Positions 1-5,712 of a DNA stretch of 5,712 nucleotides are shown one piece after another. Under the pieces are notes generated by a model. That model searched no databases, was not told where the DNA came from, and was given only the letters and a program-made list of their open reading frames with translations. This DNA comes from Streptomyces violaceoruber (GTDB taxonomy: Bacteria > Actinomycetota > Actinomycetes > Streptomycetales > Streptomycetaceae). Position 1 is the first letter of the stretch. Each line of letters starts with the position of its first letter. The DNA lies in assembly GCA_000720805.1 (NCBI GenBank), contig JODI01000176.1:1-5712 (forward strand). Reading direction: 5' to 3'. A program made the translations under genes and the position numbers.

Positions 1-8
1 GGTCCGGG

Positions 9-41
9 GCGGGTCGGGGGCCGGCCCGGTGCCGCTGTTTT
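9..41 (+). terminator. Likely intrinsic terminator of a gene left of the window
   Basis: An imperfect GC-rich hairpin is visible. Bases 9-18 can pair with 25-35, with one bulged G at 31, two G-T pairs and a 6-base loop at 19-24. A short T-rich tract (TGTTTT, 36-41) follows. This is the layout of a rho-independent terminator reading rightward, so an upstream + strand gene probably ends just outside the window and the acyl-CoA dehydrogenase gene starts its own transcription unit. The upstream gene cannot be seen, and GC-rich Streptomyces DNA forms such hairpins easily, so this is only moderately supported. Confidence 0.4.
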
Positions 42-164
42 GTGTGGCGTCGCGGTCCCTGCCTACCACGACCCGCCCCGCGGGGCCATGCGGTGGGACC
101 TTTCGGGGCGACCGGCCGGCCGGCATCGGCCGAACGGCCCGCGAGGGGTGGTGGGGGCGGCCCG

Positions 165-206
165 GATCGGGTACATACGATCGGGTAGCACCCGTCGGTA
201 ACCAAA
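165..206 (+). promoter_or_regulatory. Promoter/operator-like region with 14-bp-period repeats
   Basis: GATCGGGTA occurs at 165-173 and again at 179-187. The core TCGG recurs at 195-198, giving three copies at an exact 14-bp period. The middle copy also forms an inverted repeat: CGGGT (182-186) and ACCCG (190-194) around AGC, extendable to 178-197 if one base bulges. A -10-like hexamer, TACGAT (176-181), lies inside the repeats. No convincing -35 is visible. A promoter here would start near 188 and give a leader of about 57 bases to the ATG at 245. The arrangement suggests a regulator site over the promoter, but I recognise no specific operator. The rest of the non-coding stretch 1-244 holds nothing else I can name. 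Confidence 0.35.
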
Positions 207-231
207 CGGCCCCAAGATCCCGATTCGCGGC

Positions 232-238
232 GAGGTGA
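232..238 (+). promoter_or_regulatory. Ribosome binding site of the acyl-CoA dehydrogenase gene
   Basis: GAGGTGA lies six bases before the ATG at 245 and closely matches the anti-Shine-Dalgarno sequence. Its last three bases form an in-frame TGA, which fixes 245 as the first possible start. Confidence 0.75.
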
Positions 239-244
239 GCCTCA

Positions 245-2182
245 ATGTCCGCTCCACCCACCCCCTCCCGACCTGCCGTCACCGAACGCGAGGCGCGTCA
301 GGTCGCGGAGGCAGCCCGGGAACAGGACTGGCGCAAGCCCAGCTTCGCCAAGGAACTGTTCCTGGGCCGCTTCCGGCTCGACCTCATCCACCCCCACCCG
401 ATGCCGGCCACCGAGGACGCCCAGCGCGGCGAGGAGTTCCTCGCGAAGCTGCGCGACTTCTGCGAGACGAAGATCGATGGCGCGCTGATCGAACGAGAGG
501 CCCGCATTCCCGACGCGATCATCGACGGCCTCAAGGATCTCGGCGCCCTCGGCATGAAGATCGACACCAAGTACGGCGGCCTGGGCCTCACGCAGGTCTA
601 CTACAACAAGGCCCTCGCCCTGGTCGGTTCCGCGAACCCCGCGGTGGGCGCGCTGCTGTCCGCCCACCAGTCGATCGGCGTCCCGCAGCCGCTGAAGATC
701 TTCGGCACCCAGGAGCAGAAGGACACCTTCCTGCCGCGTTGCGCCCGCACGGACATCTCGGCGTTCCTGCTGACCGAGCCGGACGTCGGCTCCGACCCGG
801 CCCGCCTGGCCACGTCCGCCGTGCCCGACGGGGACGACTACGTCCTCGACGGGGTGAAGCTCTGGACCACCAACGGCGTGGTCGCCGACCTGCTCGTCGT
901 GATGGCCCGGGTGCCCAAGTCCGAGGGCCACAAGGGCGGCATCACGGCGTTCGTCGTCGAGTCCTCCTCCGAGGGCGTCACCGTCGAGAACCGCAACGCC
1001 TTCATGGGCCTGCGCGGCCTGGAGAACGGCGTCACCCGCTTCCACCAGGTCCGGGTCCCCGCCGCCAACCGCATCGGCCCGGAGGGCGCGGGCCTGAAGA
1101 TCGCGCTCACCACCCTCAACACCGGCCGCCTGTCGCTGCCCGCGATGTGCGTGGGCGCCGGCAAGTGGTGCCTGAAGATCGCCCGCGAGTGGTCGGCTGC
1201 CCGCGAGCAGTGGGGCAAGCCGGTCGCGTTCCACGAGGCGGTCGGCTCGAAGATCAGCTTCATCGCGGCGACGACGTTCGCCCTGGAGGCCGTCGTGGAC
1301 CTCTCCTCCCAGATGGCGGACGAGGACCGCAACGACATCCGCATCGAGGCCGCCCTCGCCAAGCTCTACGGCTCCGAGATGGCCTGGCTGATGGCCGACG
1401 AGCTGGTCCAGATCAGGGGCGGCCGCGGCTTCGAGACGGCGGAGTCCCTGCGGGCGCGCGGCGAGCGGGGGGTCCCCGCCGAGCAGATCCTGCGCGACCT
1501 GCGCATCAACCGCATCTTCGAGGGCTCCACCGAGATCATGCACCTGCTGATCGCCCGCGAGGCGGTGGACGCCCACCTGTCCGTCGCCGGCGACCTGATC
1601 GACCCCGACAAGTCCCTCTCGGACAAGGCGAAGGCAGGCGCCCAGGCCGGTGTCTTCTACGCCAAGTGGCTGCCCAAGCTGGTCGCGGGACCGGGCCAGC
1701 TCCCCACCTCCTACAACGAGTTCAAGCGCGAGATCGACCTCTCCCCGCACCTGCGCTACGTCGAACGCACCGCCCGCAAACTCGCCCGCTCGACCTTCTA
1801 CGCCATGTCCCGCTGGCAGGGCCGGATGGAGACCAAGCAGGGCTTCCTGGGCCGGATCGTCGACATCGGCGCGGAACTGTTCGCGATGAGCGCGGCCTGC
1901 GTCCGCGCCGAACTGCTGCGCGGCAACGGCGACCACGGCCGCGAGGCCTACCAGCTCGCCGACATCTTCTGCCGCCAGGCCCGCATCCGCGTCGAGGAAC
2001 TCTTCGGCCGCCTGTGGGCCAACACCGACGACCTGGACCGCACGGTCGTCAGGGGTGTGCTGTCGGGTACCTACGAGTGGCTGGAGGAGGGCATCGTCGA
2101 TCCGTCCGGTGACGGGCCGTGGATCGCGGATGCGACACCGGGTCCGAGCAGGCGGGAGAACGTGCACCGGCCGATCCGCTGA
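245..2182 (+). CDS. Acyl-CoA dehydrogenase, long VLCAD/FadE10-like type
   Basis: FAD-dependent flavoenzyme predicted to introduce the alpha,beta double bond in an acyl-CoA, the first step of beta-oxidation; its chain-length preference cannot be read from sequence. The product has 645 residues. The N-terminal helical domain is followed by the middle beta-domain with the FAD/substrate motif LLTEPDVGSD (175-184) and KLWTTNG (205-211). The C-terminal helical domain carries NTGRL (292-296), QIRGGRGFE (389-397) and RIFEGSTEIM (423-432). Glu426 in that last motif aligns with the catalytic base of MCAD and VLCAD. About 200 further residues make the protein much longer than the usual 380-400 and resemble the C-terminal extension of VLCAD. 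From memory, the whole chain resembles M. tuberculosis FadE10. The start is secure: an in-frame stop at 236-238 excludes anything longer, and GAGGTGA (232-238) is a good ribosome binding site. It appears to be transcribed alone. Confidence 0.95.
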   Translation: MSAPPTPSRPAVTEREARQVAEAAREQDWRKPSFAKELFLGRFRLDLIHPHPMPATEDAQRGEEFLAKLRDFCETKIDGALIEREARIPDAIIDGLKDLGALGMKIDTKYGGLGLTQVYYNKALALVGSANPAVGALLSAHQSIGVPQPLKIFGTQEQKDTFLPRCARTDISAFLLTEPDVGSDPARLATSAVPDGDDYVLDGVKLWTTNGVVADLLVVMARVPKSEGHKGGITAFVVESSSEGVTVENRNAFMGLRGLENGVTRFHQVRVPAANRIGPEGAGLKIALTTLNTGRLSLPAMCVGAGKWCLKIAREWSAAREQWGKPVAFHEAVGSKISFIAATTFALEAVVDLSSQMADEDRNDIRIEAALAKLYGSEMAWLMADELVQIRGGRGFETAESLRARGERGVPAEQILRDLRINRIFEGSTEIMHLLIAREAVDAHLSVAGDLIDPDKSLSDKAKAGAQAGVFYAKWLPKLVAGPGQLPTSYNEFKREIDLSPHLRYVERTARKLARSTFYAMSRWQGRMETKQGFLGRIVDIGAELFAMSAACVRAELLRGNGDHGREAYQLADIFCRQARIRVEELFGRLWANTDDLDRTVVRGVLSGTYEWLEEGIVDPSGDGPWIADATPGPSRRENVHRPIR

Positions 2183-2191
2183 GGTGTCCCG

Positions 2192-2218
2192 GGCCGGCGG
2201 GCCGCGCGCCCGCCGGCC
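2192..2218 (+). terminator. Terminator-like hairpin after the acyl-CoA dehydrogenase gene
   Basis: A perfect 11-bp inverted repeat (GGCCGGCGGGC at 2192-2202, GCCCGCCGGCC at 2208-2218) surrounds a 5-base CGCGC loop, starting 9 bases after the stop codon at 2182. There is no T-tract. Hairpins of this kind without a U-tail are common ends of transcription units in Streptomyces. It separates the acyl-CoA dehydrogenase gene from dxr and argues against longer N-terminal starts for dxr that would read through it. Confidence 0.65.
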
Positions 2219-2245
2219 TGTGCGCCCCCTGGGTGAGGGACGCGC

Positions 2246-2282
2246 TGTCCTCCGCGCAGCCTCGTGCGGCCACAATGGGGGG
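2246..2282 (+). promoter_or_regulatory. Candidate dxr promoter, possibly giving a leaderless mRNA
   Basis: CACAAT (2271-2276) is a -10-like hexamer and one of the few AT-containing patches in this gap. It ends six bases before the A of the dxr ATG, so transcription would be expected to start at or next to the start codon. The only ribosome-binding-like sequence is a run of six G (2277-2282) touching the ATG, which is too close to work normally. A -35 is poor: TGTCCT at 2246-2251, 19 bases upstream of the -10. The inference is a leaderless transcript, which is common in actinobacteria. Confidence 0.4.
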
Positions 2283-3578
2283 ATGAGCGACAGTCCAGCC
2301 CCCACCGGGCGCGGGGCGGAAGCCCCGTCTGCCCTCGCCGACCCGCACCTCGTCCACGACCCGGTCGCGGGCACCGGCCCGAAGGACGTGGTGATCCTCG
2401 GTTCCACCGGCTCGATCGGCACCCAGGCCATCGACCTCGTGCTGCGCAATCCCGACCGGTTCCGGGTCACCGGGCTCTCGGCCAACGGTGGCCGGGTGGC
2501 GCTCCTGGCCGAGCAGGCGCGCCGGCTCCGGGTGCGGACCGTCGCGGTCGCCCGCGAGGACGTCGTACCGGACCTGCGCGAGGCCCTGAGCTCCCAGTAC
2601 GGCCCCGGAGAGCCGCTCCCCGAGATACTCGCCGGACCGGACGCGGCCACCCGGCTCGCCGGCGCCGATTCCGCGGAGTGTCACACCGTCCTGAACGGCA
2701 TCACCGGCTCCATCGGCCTCGCCCCGACCCTCGCCGCCCTGGAGGCGGGCCGCACCCTCGCGCTCGCCAACAAGGAGTCGCTCATCGTGGGCGGCCCGCT
2801 GGTCAAGGCCGTCGCCAAGCCGGGCCAGATCATCCCGGTCGACTCCGAGCACGCGGCGCTGTTCCAGGCCCTGGCCTCCGGCACGAGAGCGGACGTGCGC
2901 AAGCTCGTCGTCACCGCGTCCGGAGGACCCTTCCGGGGCCGCACGAAGGCCGAACTGGCGAACGTCACCGTCGAGGAGGCCCTCGCGCACCCCACCTGGG
3001 CCATGGGCCCGGTGATCACCATCAACTCCGCGACCCTCGTCAACAAGGGCCTGGAAGTCATCGAGGCGCACCTCCTCTACGACATTCCCTTCGATCGGAT
3101 TGAGGTGGTCGTGCACCCGCAGTCGTATGTCCACTCGATGGTTGAGTTCACGGACGGATCCACGATCGCCCAGGCGACACCCCCCGACATGCGCGGCCCG
3201 ATCGCGATCGGGCTGGGCTGGCCCGAACGCGTCCCCGACGCGGCGCCGGCCTTCGACTGGAGCAAGGCGTCGACCTGGGAGTTCTTCCCGCTCGACAACG
3301 ACGCCTTCCCGTCCGTCGGCCTGGCGCGCCGCGTCGGACAGCTCGCGGGCACGGCCCCGGCGGTGTTCAATGCGGCCAACGAGGAGTGCGTCGAGTCCTT
3401 CCGGGCGGGCGCGCTGCCGTTCAACGGGATCATGGAGACCGTGACCCGGGTGGTGGACGAGCACGGCACCCCGCGTGCGGGAACCTCGCTCACCGTCGCG
3501 GACGTCCTCGAAGCGGAGACCTGGGCGCGGACCCGGGCCCGGGAACTGACGGCACAGACGGCGGAGGCCCGTGCATGA
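2283..3578 (+). CDS. dxr: 1-deoxy-D-xylulose 5-phosphate reductoisomerase
   Basis: Converts DXP to 2-C-methyl-D-erythritol 4-phosphate with NADPH and a divalent metal, the committed step of the MEP isoprenoid pathway; a cytosolic enzyme and the target of fosmidomycin. The product has 431 residues. The Rossmann nucleotide motif GSTGSIG spans 40-46, NGITGSIG follows, then [10 protein letters not shown]. Metal ligands are Asp187 and Glu189 in PVDSEH plus Glu258 in NKGLE. His236 in the active-site flap HPTWAMG lies 22 residues before Glu258, as in the E. coli enzyme (His209, Glu231). SGGPFRG and the [13 protein letters not shown] segment complete the signature. The N-terminus carries about 32 extra, low-complexity residues before the fold compared with E. 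coli, as I recall for Streptomyces homologues. The start at ATG 2283 is chosen because it follows a promoter-like -10; in-frame GTGs at 2055 and 2184 would run through the hairpin at 2192-2218. The stop overlaps the next gene as ATGA. Confidence 0.97.
   Translation: MSDSPAPTGRGAEAPSALADPHLVHDPVAGTGPKDVVILGSTGSIGTQAIDLVLRNPDRFRVTGLSANGGRVALLAEQARRLRVRTVAVAREDVVPDLREALSSQYGPGEPLPEILAGPDAATRLAGADSAECHTVLNGITGSIGLAPTLAALEAGRTLALANKESLIVGGPLVKAVAKPGQIIPVDSEHAALFQALASGTRADVRKLVVTASGGPFRGRTKAELANVTVEEALAHPTWAMGPVITINSATLVNKGLEVIEAHLLYDIPFDRIEVVVHPQSYVHSMVEFTDGSTIAQATPPDMRGPIAIGLGWPERVPDAAPAFDWSKASTWEFFPLDNDAFPSVGLARRVGQLAGTAPAVFNAANEECVESFRAGALPFNGIMETVTRVVDEHGTPRAGTSLTVADVLEAETWARTRARELTAQTAEARA
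3563..3567 (+). promoter_or_regulatory. Ribosome binding site of the site-2 protease gene, inside dxr
   Basis: GGAGG lies in the last codons of dxr, seven bases before the ATG at 3575. Together with the ATGA overlap (3575-3578) it supports translational coupling and fixes the protease start. Confidence 0.75.
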
Positions 3579-4879
3579 CGACCCTGATGTTCATCCTCGG
3601 CATAGTGATCTTCGCCGTCGGCCTCCTGGTGTCGATCGCGTGGCACGAGCTGGGGCACCTGTCCACCGCCAAGCTCTTCGGCATCCGCGTGCCGCAGTAC
3701 ATGGTCGGCTTCGGCCCGACGGTCTTCTCCCGCAGGAAGGGCGACACCGAGTACGGCATCAAGGCCATCCCGTTCGGCGGCTACATCCGCATGATCGGCA
3801 TGTTCCCGCCCGGCCCGGACGGACGCCTGGAGGCCCGCTCCACCTCGCCCTGGCGCGGCATGATCGAGGACGCCCGCTCGGCCGCCTTCGAGGAGCTCAA
3901 GCCGGGTGACGAGAACCGCCTCTTCTACACGCGCAAGCCGTGGAAGAGGGTCATCGTGATGTTCGCGGGCCCGTTCATGAACCTGATCCTGGCGGTGGCG
4001 CTGTTCCTCACCGTCCTCATGGGCTTCGGCATCTCGCAGCAGACCACCACCGTCAGCTCCGTCTCCCAGTGCGTCATCGCGCAGAGCGAGAACCGCGACG
4101 ACTGCAAGAAGTCCGACCCGGCCTCCCCGGCCGCGGCCGCCGGCCTGAAGGCGGGCGACAAGATCGTCTCCTTCGACGGAGTCAGTACGGACGACTGGAA
4201 CCGGCTGTCCGACCTGATCCGCGCCAACCCCGGCAAGGACGTGCCGATCGTCGTCGACCGCGAGGGCGAGCAGCTCACCCTGCACGCGAAGATCGCCGAC
4301 AATCAGGTCGCCAAGAAGGACTCCAGCGGACAGTACGTCCAGGGGCAGTACGTCAACGCCGGCTTCCTCGGCTTCAGCGCCGCCACCGGCATCGTGAAGC
4401 AGGACTTCGGCGACTCGGTGACCTGGATGGGCGACCGCGTCGGCGACGCCGTGGACTCCCTGGCGGCCCTGCCCGGCAAGATCCCGGCCCTGTGGAGCGC
4501 CGCCTTCGGCGACGGCCCGCGCGAACCCGACTCCCCGATGGGCGTGGTCGGCGCGGCCCGCGTCGGCGGCGAGATCTTCACCCTGGACATCCCGCCCACC
4601 CAGCAGCTGGCGATGGCGTTGATGCTGGTGGCCGGCTTCAACCTCTCCCTCTTCCTCTTCAACATGCTCCCGCTGCTGCCGCTCGACGGCGGCCACATCG
4701 CGGGCGCCCTGTGGGAGGCGCTGCGCCGCAACCTGGCGAGGGTGCTCAAGCGGCCCGACCCCGGCCCGTTCGACGTGGCGAAGCTGATGCCGGTCGCCTA
4801 CGTCGTCGCGGGGATCTTCATCTGCTTCACCTTGCTGGTCCTCGTGGCCGATGTGGTCAACCCTGTGCGCATCAGTTAG
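3575..4879 (+). CDS. RseP/Rip1-type site-2 intramembrane zinc metalloprotease (M50)
   Basis: Membrane protease of the group I site-2 family, which cleaves transmembrane segments of anti-sigma factors and other substrates after a first periplasm-side cut; the M. tuberculosis relative at this locus is Rip1. The product has 434 residues. TM1 (about 4-28) contains the zinc motif HELGH (24-28, catalytic Glu25). The membrane-associated FGGYIRM loop is at 67-73. TM2 (about 126-153) contains GPFMN (132-136). One extracytoplasmic PDZ domain (about 160-250) includes AGLKAGDKI (189-197). TM3 ends in [12 protein letters not shown], where Asp371 is the third zinc ligand, and TM4 lies near the C-terminus. 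A single PDZ matches Rip1 rather than the two in E. coli RseP. Cys166 and Cys177 flank a short stretch at the PDZ entrance. It overlaps dxr by four bases and is presumably co-transcribed with it. Its substrate cannot be inferred from this window. Confidence 0.95.
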   Translation: MTTLMFILGIVIFAVGLLVSIAWHELGHLSTAKLFGIRVPQYMVGFGPTVFSRRKGDTEYGIKAIPFGGYIRMIGMFPPGPDGRLEARSTSPWRGMIEDARSAAFEELKPGDENRLFYTRKPWKRVIVMFAGPFMNLILAVALFLTVLMGFGISQQTTTVSSVSQCVIAQSENRDDCKKSDPASPAAAAGLKAGDKIVSFDGVSTDDWNRLSDLIRANPGKDVPIVVDREGEQLTLHAKIADNQVAKKDSSGQYVQGQYVNAGFLGFSAATGIVKQDFGDSVTWMGDRVGDAVDSLAALPGKIPALWSAAFGDGPREPDSPMGVVGAARVGGEIFTLDIPPTQQLAMALMLVAGFNLSLFLFNMLPLLPLDGGHIAGALWEALRRNLARVLKRPDPGPFDVAKLMPVAYVVAGIFICFTLLVLVADVVNPVRIS

Positions 4880-4913
4880 CCGATCGGTCTCTTTCTGTCA
4901 CGCTGGTCACCGT

Positions 4914-4956
4914 CCCGGCCCTTCACCCGCATCAGTCGCGTGGGTGAAGGGCCGGG
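4914..4956 (+). terminator. Strong terminator after the dxr-protease unit
   Basis: A perfect 15-bp inverted repeat pairs 4914-4928 with 4942-4956 (arm sequence CCCGGCCCTTCACCC), with a 13-base loop that can close by two more pairs. GTTGTT follows at 4957-4962. It sits 35 bases after the protease stop codon. It should end most dxr-protease transcription before ispG. Confidence 0.85.
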
Positions 4957-4962
4957 GTTGTT

Positions 4963-5350
4963 CGTGCGGCACGGGTCAGCACAAGGAACTGTGGCGTCTC
5001 GTCGGATCCCGGACAGATCGAGGACGCTGGGGCACATGTGGTGTGCCACCGCTTGGAACTGCGAGCCGCCCTGACGGGATGCTCCACCGTTGCCGTACCG
5101 GGATCCTCCGGCGTGATCTCCCCGCGCGGAAGCGCTCCGCCGGCAGCCCCTTCGGGCCGGCCATGGCGTTCAACCGGTGATCATGCCCTCTGGATCGCAC
5201 GCCATGCCCGGCCCGACTCCCAAGGACACTTTGAGGCGGATGGTCGGGCCGCCGTGTGCTCGCGTTCGGGTCCGTGCCGTAATCTCGAAGCCTGGAGCCC
5301 GCCGCTGACGGGACCTGGACCTTGATCCACGACTTGGGGTTGCACAGCAG
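4963..5350. other. Long gap before ispG without a recognisable gene
   Basis: This stretch of about 390 bases has lower GC and no open frame with the codon bias of its neighbours. Open frames crossing it give serine-, arginine- and proline-rich products I do not recognise. Visible structure includes an inverted repeat GGCACA (5031-5036)/TGTGCC (5042-5047) around an 8-bp palindrome CACATGTG (5033-5040). There are also small hairpins: GCGGA (5126-5130) with TCCGC (5136-5140), and GCCGGC (5139-5144) with GCCGGC (5156-5161). GGAACTG occurs twice, at 4985 and 5055. I recognise no riboswitch, tRNA or known small RNA. It probably contains the ispG promoter and leader. Confidence 0.5.
5280..5285 (+). 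promoter_or_regulatory. Candidate -10 element of ispG
   Basis: TAATCT fits the loose TANNNT pattern of Streptomyces -10 hexamers and stands out in GC-rich surroundings. Transcription from it would start near 5292, leaving a leader of about 59 bases. No good -35 is seen; TGTGCT at 5255-5260 is only a weak possibility. Confidence 0.3.
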
Positions 5351-5712
5351 ATGACTGCGATTTCTCTCGGCATGCCGTCCGTTCCGACCAAGCTCGCCGA
5401 GCGCCGCAGGAGCCGGCAGATCCAGGTCGGCACCGTGGCCGTCGGCGGCGACGCCCCGGTGTCCGTGCAGTCGATGACCACGACCCGTACGTCCGACATC
5501 GGCGCCACCCTGCAGCAGATCGCCGAGCTCACCGCGTCCGGCTGCCAGATCGTCCGTGTGGCCTGCCCCACCCAGGACGACGCGGACGCCCTCGCGACCA
5601 TCGCCCGCAAGTCGCAGATCCCGGTGATCGCGGACATCCACTTCCAGCCCAAGTACGTCTTCGCGGCCATCCACGACTTCCGGGACATCAAGATCTCGGT
5701 GAAGCACAACGA
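5351..5712 (+). CDS. ispG: 4-hydroxy-3-methylbut-2-enyl diphosphate synthase, 5' part, with internal in-frame deletion
   Basis: IspG (GcpE) is the iron-sulphur enzyme that turns 2-C-methyl-D-erythritol 2,4-cyclodiphosphate into HMBPP, the penultimate MEP pathway step. The gene runs off the right edge after 120 complete codons. Family features are clear: [12 protein letters not shown] (38-49), [11 protein letters not shown], and [15 protein letters not shown] ending at residue 107. Normally EAGCAAVRVNPGN should follow. Instead residue 108 begins [13 protein letters not shown], which in IspG proteins I remember lies about 73 residues later (E. coli NFDQFKVSVKAS). The frame is kept, but the central barrel strands with NPGN and IRIGVNAGSL are absent, so the product is probably inactive if the sequence is right. 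The C-terminal iron-sulphur cysteines lie outside the window. ATG 5351 is chosen because [10 protein letters not shown] is the N-terminus I know from Streptomyces IspG; its ribosome binding site is weak (GGGG at 5336-5339). Confidence 0.9.
   Translation, partial: MTAISLGMPSVPTKLAERRRSRQIQVGTVAVGGDAPVSVQSMTTTRTSDIGATLQQIAELTASGCQIVRVACPTQDDADALATIARKSQIPVIADIHFQPKYVFAAIHDFRDIKISVKHN
5669..5674 (+). other. ispG: Apparent deletion junction within ispG
   Basis: Codons ATC (Ile107) and CAC (His108) join two IspG segments that are normally separated by about 73 codons, or roughly 219 bases. The join is between whole codons as judged by family comparison from memory, so its exact position could shift by a codon or so. 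The removed bases are not present elsewhere in the window. Confidence 0.75.

Noticed and set aside
2055..2282. Longer dxr starting at GTG 2055 or GTG 2184
   Set aside because: The added residues are arginine-rich and unlike the family, 2055 lies within the upstream gene, and both starts precede or span the 11-bp hairpin.
242..2650. 802-residue open frame on the minus strand across the acyl-CoA dehydrogenase gene and the start of dxr
   Set aside because: It mirrors the codon periodicity of well-identified + strand genes, crosses a terminator hairpin, and its alanine-, glycine-, arginine- and leucine-rich product matches no family I know. Long antisense frames are expected in high-GC DNA.
2049..4696. 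Minus-strand open frames opposite dxr and the protease gene
   Set aside because: They are antisense shadows of genes with clear catalytic motifs, and have no recognisable domains.
4985..5060. Two GGAACT sites as -35 elements of an ECF (SigE-like) promoter
   Set aside because: No matching -10 lies at the required distance: the first GTC is only about 11 bases downstream of the first site, and none fits after the second.
5038..5325. 95-residue open frame in the gap before ispG
   Set aside because: Codon use and composition are not protein-like, there is no convincing ribosome binding site, and I see no known motif.
5630..5681. Imperfect direct repeat (GCGGACATCCACTTCC and GCGGCCATCCACGACTTCC) as the cause of the ispG deletion
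   Set aside because: The first copy lies wholly in the retained left part and encodes the conserved ADIHF. The resemblance arises only after the two blocks are joined, so it does not explain the excision.

Overview
The window looks like chromosomal core DNA from a Streptomyces or close relative. GC content is very high, codons end almost always in G or C, and the order dxr, site-2 protease, ispG is the one I know from streptomycetes and mycobacteria. All four protein genes lie on the + strand. I saw no mobile element, CRISPR array, tRNA or rRNA.

Positions 1-244 are non-coding. They hold a likely terminator from a gene left of the window, then a weak promoter region with a 14-bp-period repeat. 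Next is a 645-residue, FAD-dependent acyl-CoA dehydrogenase of the long, VLCAD/FadE10-like type (245-2182), closed by a perfect 11-bp hairpin. A compact promoter that may produce a leaderless message then precedes dxr (2283-3578). dxr overlaps an RseP/Rip1-type intramembrane metalloprotease (3575-4879) through an ATGA junction, so the two are probably co-transcribed and translationally coupled. A strong 15-bp terminator hairpin follows. After about 390 further bases without a recognisable gene, ispG starts at 5351 and runs off the right edge.

Dxr and IspG are the second and the penultimate enzymes of the MEP isoprenoid pathway, which feeds menaquinone, polyprenyl carriers and terpenoids. The protease between them is a membrane enzyme expected to cleave anti-sigma factors or other single-pass membrane proteins. 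The acyl-CoA dehydrogenase belongs to fatty acid or acyl-CoA oxidation and appears to be a separate transcription unit.

The main anomaly is in ispG. The reading frame matches the family through residue 107, then jumps without a frameshift to a segment that normally lies about 73 residues further on. The missing piece carries the conserved NPGN and IRIGVNAGSL regions of the catalytic barrel. This is either a real in-frame deletion, which would probably inactivate this copy, or a sequence or assembly artefact.
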